Source of the DNA: Bradyrhizobium sp. ARR65
GTDB lineage: Bacteria; Pseudomonadota; Alphaproteobacteria; Rhizobiales; Xanthobacteraceae
Assembly: GCF_000472385.1 (NCBI RefSeq)
Contig: NZ_AWZU01000003.1
Span: 186,137 to 250,136 of the forward strand
Length of the DNA: 64,000 nt
Direction of reading: 5' to 3'
Below the pieces are notes generated by a model. The model had not been told where the DNA came from, searched no databases, and was given only the letters and a program-made list of their open reading frames with translations. This document shows, piece after piece, positions 46,471 through 54,454 of the stretch. How positions within the stretch are numbered: position 1 is the stretch's first letter; every line of letters begins with the position of its first letter. The translations under genes were made by a program, and so were the position numbers.

Positions 46471-47370
46471 CTATTCGGTCGAAATAAGTCCCGCGGTGGT
46501 CGCGACGATCCAACGATTGCCCCATCGTACGATCGTATCGATCCGGCCTACCCCTGGCACGATATCTCCCGTTCGCACGGTCCAGACGCGGTCGGGGCCG
46601 GCCAGCACCGCGTTCTCGCCATGGACTTCGCGGACGCTCCACCCGGCGATGGTGGTCGGTTTCGACTCGGGGAACGGCACAAGCCGCCGAGGCGGATTTA
46701 AATCGCTCGAGCCCGGCAACGCTCGAACCGGAGATGGTCGCTCCCTCGTGCCCTGGGAAACCGAACTTTGCGGTTCGGCGCGCATCTGAACCGCGGCCGA
46801 AGGGCTTGCGCGCGCGCTTGCGACTGATGCTGGGAGCTTTGGTTTGTCTGACTCGGTAGGCGCTGCTGGAGGGACGGTGGCCGTTGTTGCAATACGATGG
46901 TGATGATGCCGGACATTCTCTCGTTCGGAGCCGAGCCGCCGAGGTGACGCGTCCGCTTCCTGGTCAAGCGAGGCGAAGCTCGTATCTTTCTGGTCCGGCG
47001 CGGCCAGGCTCGCATCGAGGCTCCAATTGAGGATTGATGCGCAGGCCCAGCCGAGGCCAAACGCAGCGAGGAGGGCGCTTCCGATCAAGGACGGGCGTAC
47101 CGTCACCCAATCCCACCGGGTCGCAATCCGGTTGTGGAGCCCGCTTAGGATCTCCTTGAGTTTTGAGATCTGCCTGAAACCAAGCCCTGGGACCCAGGCA
47201 AAATCAATTGCCGGTCCGTCCGGACCTGAGGGGATTGAATCGGCGGCAGCGATACGGTCGCCGGCAAGTAGATGGATCTGGGACTGATCGTCCCGTGCTT
47301 CCTGGTGAGGAATCTGTTCAGCAGGACCCGTTGGTGTCGCGGATGGGAAATCCCGCGGCTCCGCACGCAT
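46471..47370 (-). CDS. Single-pass membrane protein with C-terminal PilP/GspC-like motif
   Basis: 299 residues from ATG 47370 with AGGAGG eight bases upstream. The N-terminal ~95 residues are soluble, then one membrane helix (LIGSALLAAFGLGWACASILNW, about 92-113). A long Pro/Ser/Ala-rich linker follows, then a C-terminal domain (about 235-299) ending AVLAGPDRVWTVRTGDIVPGVGRIDTIVRWGNRWIVATTAGLIS. The short beta-domain pattern (vWtV..GD.vpGvGrId.I) resembles the HR domain of PilP/GspC-type pilus and secretion proteins, but no secretion genes are near. The function is unknown. Confidence 0.72.
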   Translation of the reverse strand: MRAEPRDFPSATPTGPAEQIPHQEARDDQSQIHLLAGDRIAAADSIPSGPDGPAIDFAWVPGLGFRQISKLKEILSGLHNRIATRWDWVTVRPSLIGSALLAAFGLGWACASILNWSLDASLAAPDQKDTSFASLDQEADASPRRLGSERENVRHHHHRIATTATVPPAAPTESDKPKLPASVASARASPSAAVQMRAEPQSSVSQGTRERPSPVRALPGSSDLNPPRRLVPFPESKPTTIAGWSVREVHGENAVLAGPDRVWTVRTGDIVPGVGRIDTIVRWGNRWIVATTAGLISTE

Positions 47371-47493
47371 GGTGGAAACCTCCTAAACGACGGGTAAATC
47401 ATTGGGCTTGTAGGTAAATGAACCCTTACTTGGCTGGTGGCCGGCTACCTCAGGTAGCAAAGAAAAGCGTAACGACTGCGTCCATGGGCCAGG

Positions 47494-47583
47494 TCAGCCT
47501 ATCAGCCTCTCCAGGGCGAGGAGGGAGGCAAAGACAAGCACGACCACTCCAGTGAAGGTGATGGCAAGGTAAACGTGATGCAT
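47494..47583 (-). CDS. Candidate 29-residue single-pass membrane peptide
   Basis: An open frame of 29 residues starting at ATG 47583: MHHVYLAITFTGVVVLVFASLLALERLIG. Residues about 5-24 form one membrane helix with a charged C-terminal end (LERLIG). GGGAG lies about 12 bases upstream, which is a little far. It lies in the 390-base gap between two other minus-strand genes where no longer frame looks coding. The composition is protein-like, but the small size keeps confidence modest. Confidence 0.5.
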   Translation of the reverse strand: MHHVYLAITFTGVVVLVFASLLALERLIG

Positions 47584-47763
47584 GATATCCAATGTCTCCC
47601 ATCACATGGCTCTCCAGGGAGGGTTTCGCAGCTCCGGCGGCTCGTCTCACCCTTTTTCAAACGGCGGCGGGGCGACAAGATGGAACGCGACCGGATGGAA
47701 GTGGCGCTGTCCCAATCGTTACGCCCGTTGTGAGCGTAGAACGTTCCCGAGTCTCGCGTCAGA

Positions 47764-47949
47764 TCACGCGCCGCGTTTGGGGGCCTCCTGGTGAGGAGCA
47801 TTGAGGCCGGAACGCTGAGCATCCGCTTCAAGCTCTAGGACAATGTCGTGCAGCAAACGCGCGGCGAGCGGATCGGTCACCTCGCGCTCCAAAGCCCGAT
47901 AGCGGTCAATACGGACTCGCTGCTCACTCAAGAAACCCGGGTCAGTCAT
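47764..47949 (-). CDS. Small hypothetical helical protein
   Basis: 61 residues from ATG 47949 with GGAGGG seven bases upstream. It is helical and charged: DPGFLSEQRVRIDRYRALEREVTDPLAARLLHDIVLELEADAQ. The layout (FL.EQ..R.DR...L.....DP.AA..L) resembles the short Rhizobiales proteins with repeated helix pairs. It is probably cytosolic, of unknown function. Confidence 0.7.
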   Translation of the reverse strand: MTDPGFLSEQRVRIDRYRALEREVTDPLAARLLHDIVLELEADAQRSGLNAPHQEAPKRGA

Positions 47950-48054
47950 TCCGCGGCCCTCCGCTCATTCGACTCGGAGAGGCGCCCTCGGTTTCCCGAA
48001 AGTTTGGAGATTATTTTTCATGGTTTCTAATTGATGAATGGCGCCGCGGCGCCC

Positions 48055-48189
48055 TCACAATCCTAATGAATGCCGGACTTGGCTCAGTATCGAAAGTGCG
48101 GCATCGGTATAGCGCCCGTCGTATAAATACTTGTCGATCAGTGACGCGAGCACCAATGCTAGCAAAGCATTGCTGATGCCGCGTATCAT
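48055..48189 (-). CDS. 44-residue membrane peptide, second gene of a micro-operon
   Basis: Starts MIRGISNALLALVLASLIDKYLYDGRYTDAALSIL and ends SLGL. One hydrophobic N-terminal helix (to about residue 18) is followed by the pattern DKYLYDGRYTDAA, which recurs in small Bradyrhizobium proteins (IDxYxYDGRYxxA) as I recall. Its ATG overlaps the stop of the 51-residue gene upstream (ATGA at 48186-48189), which implies coupled translation and supports both genes. Confidence 0.68.
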   Translation of the reverse strand: MIRGISNALLALVLASLIDKYLYDGRYTDAALSILSQVRHSLGL

Positions 48190-48341
48190 GGCCGGCGCGA
48201 ACGGACGAACTCGAAAGGTACTTTCGATCCGACGCTCTCGAGTTGTTGGTCGCTGGTCAGACGCCAGGCTGCCGCACCGAAATAGCCCGTCAGCGCCAAG
48301 CTCGTTGCGATCAAAAGTCCAAAGGAAATTCGGACCACCAT
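48186..48341 (-). CDS. 51-residue signal-anchor protein, first gene of a micro-operon
   Basis: Encoded from ATG 48341 with AGGAG at ideal spacing. It begins MVVRISFGLLIATSLALTGY and continues FGAAAWRLTSDQQLESVGSK, ending in FVRSRRP. The N-terminal 25 residues form a signal anchor or signal peptide, and the rest is short and basic at the end. It overlaps the 44-residue gene by four bases. The function is unknown. Both genes lie below usual length cut-offs. Confidence 0.7.
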   Translation of the reverse strand: MVVRISFGLLIATSLALTGYFGAAAWRLTSDQQLESVGSKVPFEFVRSRRP

Positions 48342-48706
48342 AACGAACTCCTAAAATATTTGATGCAGGCAATCATCTTGAGCTGATTCGAAAAACGCAG
48401 CAGTGCTGACCTATGAGCGGGTTGTTGTTGATCAGCACGTACTGACTCCAAACGGAGTCGCACGAATGCGATTGAGGCGCAGCCTTCATGTGCGCGGGTC
48501 AGCGCATCATGAGGTCCGACGTACGAATTGATATCGACCCGGCTTCAATGCGGCGCAGATGCTGCTTGCGAGCGCCCGGGGCGGCGCCTGGCAATGACTT
48601 TGTCGTACGTCGTTCAGCAACGGACGCCACGTCGCCAGTCCCGAGGCCGGATCGCATTGGCAACCCGGACCCTGCGGGATGGCCGTGAGCCGTGGTTGCG
48701 TTCCCT
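48342..48706. other. 365-base region without a recognised gene
   Basis: It holds the promoter of the 51/44-residue micro-operon on the minus strand and the 3' side of the next minus-strand gene. No coding frame with good composition, repeat or terminator was seen. Confidence 0.4.
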
Positions 48707-49003
48707 TTACCTGCGAGCGGGAGGGTTCGTGTTGCTCCAGGTGGGAACTGAGTTGGTCACGCCGACCGACGGCCAAGAGTACGATCCGATCGATGGAGCG
48801 GTGACAGTTCCAACCGAACTCCCTGAACTCCCATAGGCTCGGGGTTGCGTCGCCGATATTCCAGATATCCCATAGGTTTCGGATTGCGCTATCGGAATAG
48901 GGTGGCGCCTGATTTGGCTGTGCTTCTTCGCTTCCGCAGCAAAGGGCGCGCCCGCCAGCCCTACAGCCACGAGCACGGCAATCACCGGTTTGATCGTCAT
49001 CAT
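48707..49003 (-). CDS. Small secreted hypothetical protein
   Basis: 98 residues from ATG 49003 (AAAGGA six bases upstream). A signal peptide, MMTIKPVIAVLVAVGLAGAPFAAEA, is followed by a Ser/Gly/Pro-rich mature region (SETYGISGISATQPRAYGSSGSS...). It lacks Cys and recognisable domains. A longer in-frame start at 49111 would destroy the signal peptide. A probable periplasmic or surface protein of unknown function. Confidence 0.72.
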   Translation of the reverse strand: MMTIKPVIAVLVAVGLAGAPFAAEAKKHSQIRRHPIPIAQSETYGISGISATQPRAYGSSGSSVGTVTAPSIGSYSWPSVGVTNSVPTWSNTNPPARR

Positions 49004-49192
49004 GGTTGGTCCTTTCTCCGCCTTCAGATAGAGGACAACGCCCAATCTGCACGGCCAACGCATTCTAAAATCTTTTTGAGCGTGTATGTGATTGCGCAGC
49101 TCTGTAGGCACTTTCGCCCCACGATAAGGCAGAAGATGCCGGAGCAGGGCGCATCATTGCGCATGCGACCCACGTGGCGTTATACATCACCG

Positions 49193-49543
49193 ATGTCTCG
49201 CGATTTTCGACTTCATCGCGTTCCCGTCGACGTTCTCGATTATGAGATCGCGGAGGAGAAGGCCGCTGCGCTTGGACGGTTGGGGCGAGCGCTGGAACGA
49301 GCTCTCGCCAGGCTGCGGGAATTCGATGCCGCCCATTGTCGCTCGGACGCAACCGCGTCAGTGCAGCAGGCGCGACGCACCCTGGTGAGAGAGGCCGGCC
49401 ACGCACTCTGGATGTTTGTGGTGCAGCGAGAGGCGTGTGGGCTGCGCGACAGCCGCACGGTCATGCGCGACTATCACGTGCCGGGCGAGGTGCAGCAGTG
49501 CATGGGAGCGACTCCCGCCACATCGATGCGTACCGTAACATGA
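49193..49543 (+). CDS. DUF6665-like conserved hypothetical protein
   Basis: 116 residues from ATG 49193 (an in-frame ATG at 49163 is possible). The body is helical: VDVLDYEIAEEKAAALGRLGRALERALARLREFD, then LVREAGHALWMFVVQREACGLRDSRTVMRDYHVPGEV. The block ALWxFVVQREACGLRD is the hallmark of a small family conserved in Rhizobiales that I associate with DUF6665. There is no signal peptide, and the function is unknown. It is transcribed away from the secreted protein gene. Confidence 0.8.
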   Translation: MSRDFRLHRVPVDVLDYEIAEEKAAALGRLGRALERALARLREFDAAHCRSDATASVQQARRTLVREAGHALWMFVVQREACGLRDSRTVMRDYHVPGEVQQCMGATPATSMRTVT

Positions 49544-49942
49544 CTCACTGAGCATCACGCCCCCATCGAGATTCAAAGGGGTCAAAACCCACGCTTGGGA
49601 GCATGCTCGGTCGCGTCCGCTATCCTCCCGATAGAACCGACGCCGCAATGGATAGTCTCACTGCCTCGATAAACCGTCGTGGTGAGAAGGCGCGAATGCG
49701 CCCGTTTCCGGACGATGCTGCGCACGCCCGGGAGAACCATGAGCCCCATATGCCGGCCTCATTCTGCGAGACGCCTGGCTCGCGCAAATTCCTCAGGGAT
49801 GAGAGACAACCAGAGCGAGAGTGCGTATTAGGATACCGAATCGATGAATGCATGGGCTAAAGAGAGCCAGGAAGTGCTGTGCGCTTTCCAAGAACGGATA
49901 CTCAGGTCGGATTACGCCGTCTTGCGAAGGATTCCTCTAGCC
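49544..49942. other. 399-base region without a recognised gene
   Basis: Open frames here (for example 49603-49860 plus) have atypical composition and no ribosome site. The promoter of the following membrane protein gene should lie near its right end. Confidence 0.4.
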
Positions 49943-50419
49943 ATGTTTTCACTTGCTCGCCGCAGGCAAATGATGCGGCTCATTTACATTGGGGCGCTTG
50001 TCCTCTTCATCTCCTGTCTGTTCTCGCCGGCAGTTTCGATAAGCAAAGATGCGTTCAAGAATATTGATTGTGCAAATCCAGATGAAGCGCCGGGATGGTT
50101 CTTTCTCGTAATGGGACCATTGGGGATACTTATCGGGCAGTTTGGGTGGTTCGCCAACCCGCTGATGCTTATCTCCGCGTTGCCGCTGAGGAGATCCCTC
50201 AAATCGGCATTCGCAATACTGGCTGCGGTGCTCGCTCCTACATCGGTGGCGTTGACCTATTTACCCAATGACGTCGCTGGCAACGCCGTCTGCGGCTTTG
50301 AGTCAGGTTTCTACCTGTGGCTGACTTGCCCGGTTCTTTTGCTGCTCGCGGCCCTGCTGGGACCGGTGGGTCGGAAGGATAGAATGCAACACGAACGCTC
50401 CCGAAAACCCACGTCCTAA
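49943..50419 (+). CDS. Four-helix membrane protein of unknown function
   Basis: 158 residues from ATG 49943 (AAGGA upstream; the open frame extends to 49844). Hydrophobic helices: LIYIGALVLFISCLFSPAV, PGWFFLVMGPLGILIGQFGWFANPLMLISAL, SAFAILAAVLAPTSVALTYL, and GFYLWLTCPVLLLLAALLGPVG. A short periplasmic loop holds two Cys (NIDCANPDEAPGW and NAVCGFESG), which might form a disulphide. The arrangement resembles small integral membrane proteins of Proteobacteria, but I do not recognise a named family. Confidence 0.72.
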   Translation: MFSLARRRQMMRLIYIGALVLFISCLFSPAVSISKDAFKNIDCANPDEAPGWFFLVMGPLGILIGQFGWFANPLMLISALPLRRSLKSAFAILAAVLAPTSVALTYLPNDVAGNAVCGFESGFYLWLTCPVLLLLAALLGPVGRKDRMQHERSRKPTS

Positions 50420-50659
50420 ACGGCCGACCGCAGGTTTGCCCGCGTTGTTCCGATTTGCGCCGGCCGATGCCTGGTGTTCCGCCGAGAGCCGACTGCCGGC
50501 GCCTTCCAAATGCGATCGGAGCAACAGAGTCGCCCGCCGGACGGATCGATGCAATTTGTCGGCTCTGGCCTGTTCGCAAACGCTTCGTGGTTCGAAATCG
50601 CCTGCGCGCAAAAACCAATTTCGCGAGCCATTTCAAGCCGATTTGGGTCGTCCAGTCGT

Positions 50660-51125
50660 TAGCGCGAAAATATTTCTCTTTCGTTTTTTCAGAAATTGAT
50701 GCTTCATTGCGTCATCCCGCCTCGGTTGCGGAGCAAGGGGCGTATCGCGATCGTCACGACACGCGAGGCGGGATGCGGTGGACGCGACGGTGCCGAGAGA
50801 CGAGCGGCATTCTTTCGCGGACGGCGAAGTCGTGTGGTCCTGGCGCGCCCATGCAGGCGCCAAGTTCGTGCTTGATGCACGGATGACGGTGGCAAACGCT
50901 GGTTCACCGGGGAGAGCTCGAAGTAAGCCGTAAACCACTCGCGCAGGAAAGGCCGGAAGTGTCTCCGCCTGTACCTGTGGTCAACGCGCTCCTCGCGCAA
51001 TTCGTTGCGCGGGGGCCCCGGGTGCAGCGGCCACCCGGCCTTTCCTGCGCCCTCTGCTTACGATGGAGGGGCTACAAGATGCAAAACTCGGACGCATCGC
51101 GCCGCGAGGATATGGATTCACGTGT
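50660..51125 (+). repeat. Dispersed Bradyrhizobium-type repeat with strong RNA-like secondary structure
   Basis: The sequence (…GGATGCGGTGGACGCGACGG…, GTCGTGTGGTCCTGGCGC…, GGGGAGAGC…GTAAGCCGTAAACC…, CCTTTCCTGCGCCCTCT) matches a high-copy intergenic element that I recall from Bradyrhizobium genomes. A perfect 16-bp inverted repeat (50941-50956 with 51035-51050) encloses a 7-bp stem capped by a TTCG tetraloop (50994-51011) and a second stem, CCGGGTG/CACCCGG (51018-51038). A further GGCGC/GCGCC stem lies near 50842-50862. It has no plausible coding frame. It may be a structured ncRNA or a palindromic mobile repeat; boundaries are approximate. Confidence 0.65.
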
Positions 51126-51147
51126 GCGGGCACCGTCGAGAGTCTCA

Positions 51148-51165
51148 GGTGCGCAATTGCGCACC
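51148..51165. repeat. Perfect 18-base palindrome
   Basis: GGTGCGCAATTGCGCACC reads the same on both strands. It is followed by a decayed arm and CCCCGGAATGAC, a combination that I recall from dispersed palindromes in Bradyrhizobium. It lies in the 3' region of the HAD gene (minus strand). Confidence 0.65.
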
Positions 51166-51214
51166 ATAGTTCGCCTCTTCGAGGCGCCCCGGAATGACCG
51201 AACAGAGGGCCGCC

Positions 51215-51844
51215 TCAAATCCCCAGCGCGGCAAGCGCCTCGGCGATATCGGCAGTTGATTTCACATGCACCGCATGGATCCCCACCGCTCGTGCGCCCT
51301 CGATGTTCTCGGCGAGATCGTCGAAGAACACGATGCGCGAGGCGGGCACGCCGATTGCGTTGATCACGTGCTGGTAGGCGGCGGCATCCGGCTTGCGCAG
51401 GCCAATGCTAGACGAGAAAAACACCTCGCGGAAATGCGCCAGGACGTCGGCATAGACGCTCGGAAAATGCGCGACATGCGCCGCATTGGTGTTGGAGAAC
51501 GCATAGAGCGGCAGATGCTTGGCGGCGCGCGCGAGCAGGGCGTCGATGTCAGGCATTTCGCCGGCGAAGATGGCGTTCCAGCCCTCCAGAAACTGGTCAT
51601 CGGAAAGAGGAATGCCGAGCGAAGCACGCAGGCTCTCGAAATAGGCGGCATCACTGATCTTGCCGACCTCGTGATGGCGATAGGCGTCGTCGCGCACGAA
51701 GCGCGCGGCGATGTCGGCCGGCGTGCAGCCGGCGTGGCCGGCCCAACAGGCCAGCGCCTTCTCGAAATCGATGTTGATCACGACGCGGCCGAGATCGAAT
51801 AGGAGCGCGTCGGCCGCGCCAGGCGAGAGGAGGGCGGAGGTCAT
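51215..51844 (-). CDS. HAD-superfamily hydrolase (YihX-like phosphatase)
   Basis: 209 residues. Motif I is LLFDLGRVVINID: the nucleophile Asp is kept and the second acidic position is Gly, as in the DLGNV group of HAD enzymes. Motif II is YAFSNTNAAH (Ser/Thr), motif III is the Lys in SSIGLRKPDAAAY, and motif IV is IVFFDDLAENIEGA. A four-helix cap lies after motif I (about 20-90). This group contains alpha-glucose-1-phosphatase and small-molecule phosphatases; the substrate here is unknown. It lies 45 bases from the FMN oxidase gene on the same strand, so they may be co-transcribed. Confidence 0.92.
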   Translation of the reverse strand: MTSALLSPGAADALLFDLGRVVINIDFEKALACWAGHAGCTPADIAARFVRDDAYRHHEVGKISDAAYFESLRASLGIPLSDDQFLEGWNAIFAGEMPDIDALLARAAKHLPLYAFSNTNAAHVAHFPSVYADVLAHFREVFFSSSIGLRKPDAAAYQHVINAIGVPASRIVFFDDLAENIEGARAVGIHAVHVKSTADIAEALAALGI

Positions 51845-51889
51845 GATGTCGTCTGAGGCTGCCAGTTGAGAATGCTCCGCCCCTATAGC

Positions 51890-53026
51890 TCAGTACCGAT
51901 ACGGTTCGATGTCGAGCAAAGGGAATGCGCTGAACACGCTCGGCGCGTTGGTGGCGGTTGCCGGATAGACATAGGATTTGTTGAGCTCGGCGAAAGAGGT
52001 GACGCCGAGCAGCCCGAGGGTGCGGATCACTTCGTCTTCCAAGAGTTCCAGCATGCGCAGCACTCCGGTCTCGCCGGCCGCAGCCAGCGCCCAGCATTGC
52101 AGGCGGCCGATTCCGATGATGTCGGCGCCCAGCGCGATCGCCTTCACCACGTCGGAGCCGCGGCAGAAGCCGCCGTCGACCATGATCTTGGCCCGGCCTT
52201 TCACGGCATCGACGATCTCGGGCAGCACATGCATCGCGCCGCGCCCATGATCAAGCTGTCGTCCACCATGATTGGAAACGTAGATCCAGTCGACGCCGTG
52301 ATCGAGCGCGATGGCGGTGTCTTCTGCGGTGGCGATGCCCTTGATGATCAGCGGAATCTTGTACTTGTCCTTGATCAGCTTGACCGTGCGCCAGCTCAGC
52401 GACTTCTGATAGTCGCCGCCCGTCGCCCGCAGGCGGCTTTCGCGGACGTAGCGCTTGGCGATGTCGCGTTCGCGCCGGCTGTAATGGGCGGTGTCGACGG
52501 TCAGGCAGAACGCGGTGTAACCGTTCGCAATCGCCCGGCTCACGCAGTCTTCGACAAAGGCATCATCGCCGCGCACATAGAGCTGATAGATGCGCAGTGC
52601 GTCGGGCGCGGCTTCGGCGACCTTCTCGAGCCCAGGCTCGGAAACCGAGCTCAGCATATGGGCGGCGCCGAATTTGCCGACCGCGCGCGTCACCGCGGCC
52701 GCCGCCGCGACCGGCTCGAAAATCTCCAGCGCACCGACCGGTGCCATCATGACCGGCAGGCGCAGCTTGCGGCCAAATCGTTCGACGGACGGGTCTACTT
52801 TGGAAACATCGCGCAGCACGCGCGGCCGGAACGCGATCTCGTCCAGCGCCATACGGTTGCGGCGCATCGTGGTTTCTGTCTCCGCGGCCCCGACGATGTA
52901 ATCCCAGGCGTTCTGGTTGAGGTTGGCGCGCGCCTTGCGGACGAACTCATGCAGGTTCTGGAAGGGTTCGTTGCTGGCGCCAAGCTCGACGTTCCGGTTT
53001 GGCCGGATCGGGGTCGCGTCGTTCAT
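51890..53026 (-). CDS. FMN-dependent 2-hydroxyacid dehydrogenase/oxidase (LldD family)
   Basis: Oxidises an L-2-hydroxyacid such as lactate, glycolate or mandelate to the 2-oxoacid. 378 residues with a TIM barrel. The FMN phosphate and active-site signature is WIYVSNHGGRQLDHGRG, with catalytic His and Arg. VMMAPVGALEIFEP and LTVDTAHYSRRERD are other family blocks, and KIMVDGGFCRGSDVVKAIALGADIIGIGR lies near the C-terminus. GGGAGGA precedes ATG 53026. Substrate is not deducible. It is divergent from an Old Yellow Enzyme gene. Confidence 0.93.
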   Translation of the reverse strand: MNDATPIRPNRNVELGASNEPFQNLHEFVRKARANLNQNAWDYIVGAAETETTMRRNRMALDEIAFRPRVLRDVSKVDPSVERFGRKLRLPVMMAPVGALEIFEPVAAAAAVTRAVGKFGAAHMLSSVSEPGLEKVAEAAPDALRIYQLYVRGDDAFVEDCVSRAIANGYTAFCLTVDTAHYSRRERDIAKRYVRESRLRATGGDYQKSLSWRTVKLIKDKYKIPLIIKGIATAEDTAIALDHGVDWIYVSNHGGRQLDHGRGAMHVLPEIVDAVKGRAKIMVDGGFCRGSDVVKAIALGADIIGIGRLQCWALAAAGETGVLRMLELLEDEVIRTLGLLGVTSFAELNKSYVYPATATNAPSVFSAFPLLDIEPYRY

Positions 53027-53193
53027 GAAAGTCCTCCCGGGAATGTGATGCTTGTTTGGACCTTTCGGGTATCGCTTCCGAGGGCTTCATGCCATCCCAA
53101 AATTGCATGGCTTGCTCGCAAAGCCGGACGTAGGTTGTGCAGGTAGACGCGAACAAGAGTTTAGGGTTTGAGGAAACCAGCAAGGACATCACC

Positions 53194-54357
53194 ATGATCG
53201 GGCCGCTCCTGTTTACGCCGCTGTCGCTTCGCGACGTGAGCTTACGCAACCGGGTGGTGGTGCCGCCGATGCATCAATATTCCGCGGTGAATGGTTTTCC
53301 GACCGACTGGCACCTGATGAATGCCGGCAAATTCGCCGCCGGCGGCGCCGGTCTGGTGATCGTGGAATCGACCAAGGTCGAGCGGCGGGGCTGCGGCACC
53401 ATCGGCGACCTCGGCATCTGGGATGATACGTTCATCGAGCCGCTGCGGCGGCTGGTGAATTTCATCAAGCAACAGAACGCGGTGCCCGGGATCCAGCTCG
53501 GCCACTCCGGCCGCAAGGCGCGCGCTTACCGCCCCTGGGAAGGCGGGGGTCCGTTGCCGCGCACGCCGCAGATCGAGGATTGGGAGGCGTGGACACCGGT
53601 CGCGCCCAGCGCGATTGCCCACAGCGAGAAATGGCCGGTGCCCAAGGCGCTGGAGCGAGCGGAGGTGAAGGAGCTCGTGCAGGCCTGGGGCGAGGCGGCG
53701 CGCCGCGCGCAAGAGGCCGGGTTCGAGGTGCTGGAACTGCATGGCGCCCACGGCTACCTGGTCCATGAGTTTCTGTCCGAGCGTTCCAACCAGCGCGGCG
53801 ACGAATATGGCGGCTCGGAAGCGAATCGGATGCGCTTCCTGATTGAGGTAACGGAAGCCGTCCGTGCGCATTGGCCTGCCAGCAAGCCCTTGTTCGTGCG
53901 GTTGTCCGTGGAGGACCACGCCGGCTGGGGTCCGGAGCAGAGCGTCCGGCTCGCCAGGATTCTCAAAACCAAGGGAGTCGACGTGATCGACTGCTCCTCC
54001 GGCGGAATCACCGACCTTGCGCCGATTTTGGGGAGCGAGATCAAATACAACTACCAGGTGCCGCTGGCGGACCATGTCCGGCGCCAGGCGGATATCATGA
54101 CCATGGCGGTCGGCCTCATCATACATGGTGATCAGGCCGAGCAAATCTTACAGAATGGACAAGCGGATTTGATCGCCATTGGCCGCGAAATCCTGAATAA
54201 TCCCAATTGGCCGATGGACGCTGCCTTGAAATTAGGCGCGGATGGCGCGTTCCGAAATGTACCGCCGCAGTTTGGCTATTGGCTTTCGACCCGCGCCAAG
54301 CGCGGTTTTGGTACGAAACCGTCGACCTGGCAGGTCGGATTGGCCAGTCGGCCTTGA
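53194..54357 (+). CDS. Old Yellow Enzyme family NADH:flavin oxidoreductase (YqjM-like)
   Basis: 387 residues from ATG 53194 (AAGGA upstream). An FMN TIM barrel: LLFTPLSLRDVSLRNRVVVPPMHQYSA opens the fold, and GIQLGHSGRKA, FEVLELHGAHGYLVHEFLSERSNQRGDEYGGS and IAIGREILNNPNW follow. The PPMHQYSA segment has a His-Gln where many OYEs have a Cys-rich or Met-x-Gln-Tyr motif; EVLELHGAHGYL provides the active His pair. Expected to reduce activated C=C bonds of enones. It is transcribed away from the FMN oxidase gene and just before ctpA. Confidence 0.93.
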   Translation: MIGPLLFTPLSLRDVSLRNRVVVPPMHQYSAVNGFPTDWHLMNAGKFAAGGAGLVIVESTKVERRGCGTIGDLGIWDDTFIEPLRRLVNFIKQQNAVPGIQLGHSGRKARAYRPWEGGGPLPRTPQIEDWEAWTPVAPSAIAHSEKWPVPKALERAEVKELVQAWGEAARRAQEAGFEVLELHGAHGYLVHEFLSERSNQRGDEYGGSEANRMRFLIEVTEAVRAHWPASKPLFVRLSVEDHAGWGPEQSVRLARILKTKGVDVIDCSSGGITDLAPILGSEIKYNYQVPLADHVRRQADIMTMAVGLIIHGDQAEQILQNGQADLIAIGREILNNPNWPMDAALKLGADGAFRNVPPQFGYWLSTRAKRGFGTKPSTWQVGLASRP

Positions 54358-54454
54358 AGAAACCAGAAAGGTATTGTGAGCTTAGCGCTTCAATCATACC
54401 TGACCGGGTCAGGCGGGCGCGAAATCACCAACAGCGCGGAAGGCAGCGGCAGCG

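Noticed and set aside
49603..49860. 85-residue frame between the DUF6665-like gene and the membrane protein
   Set aside because: No ribosome site, charged low-complexity composition and no family resemblance.
50416..51363. Short frames across the structured repeat
   Set aside because: They run through dispersed repeat sequence with Arg-rich, frame-shifting composition on both strands, so non-coding repeat is the better explanation.
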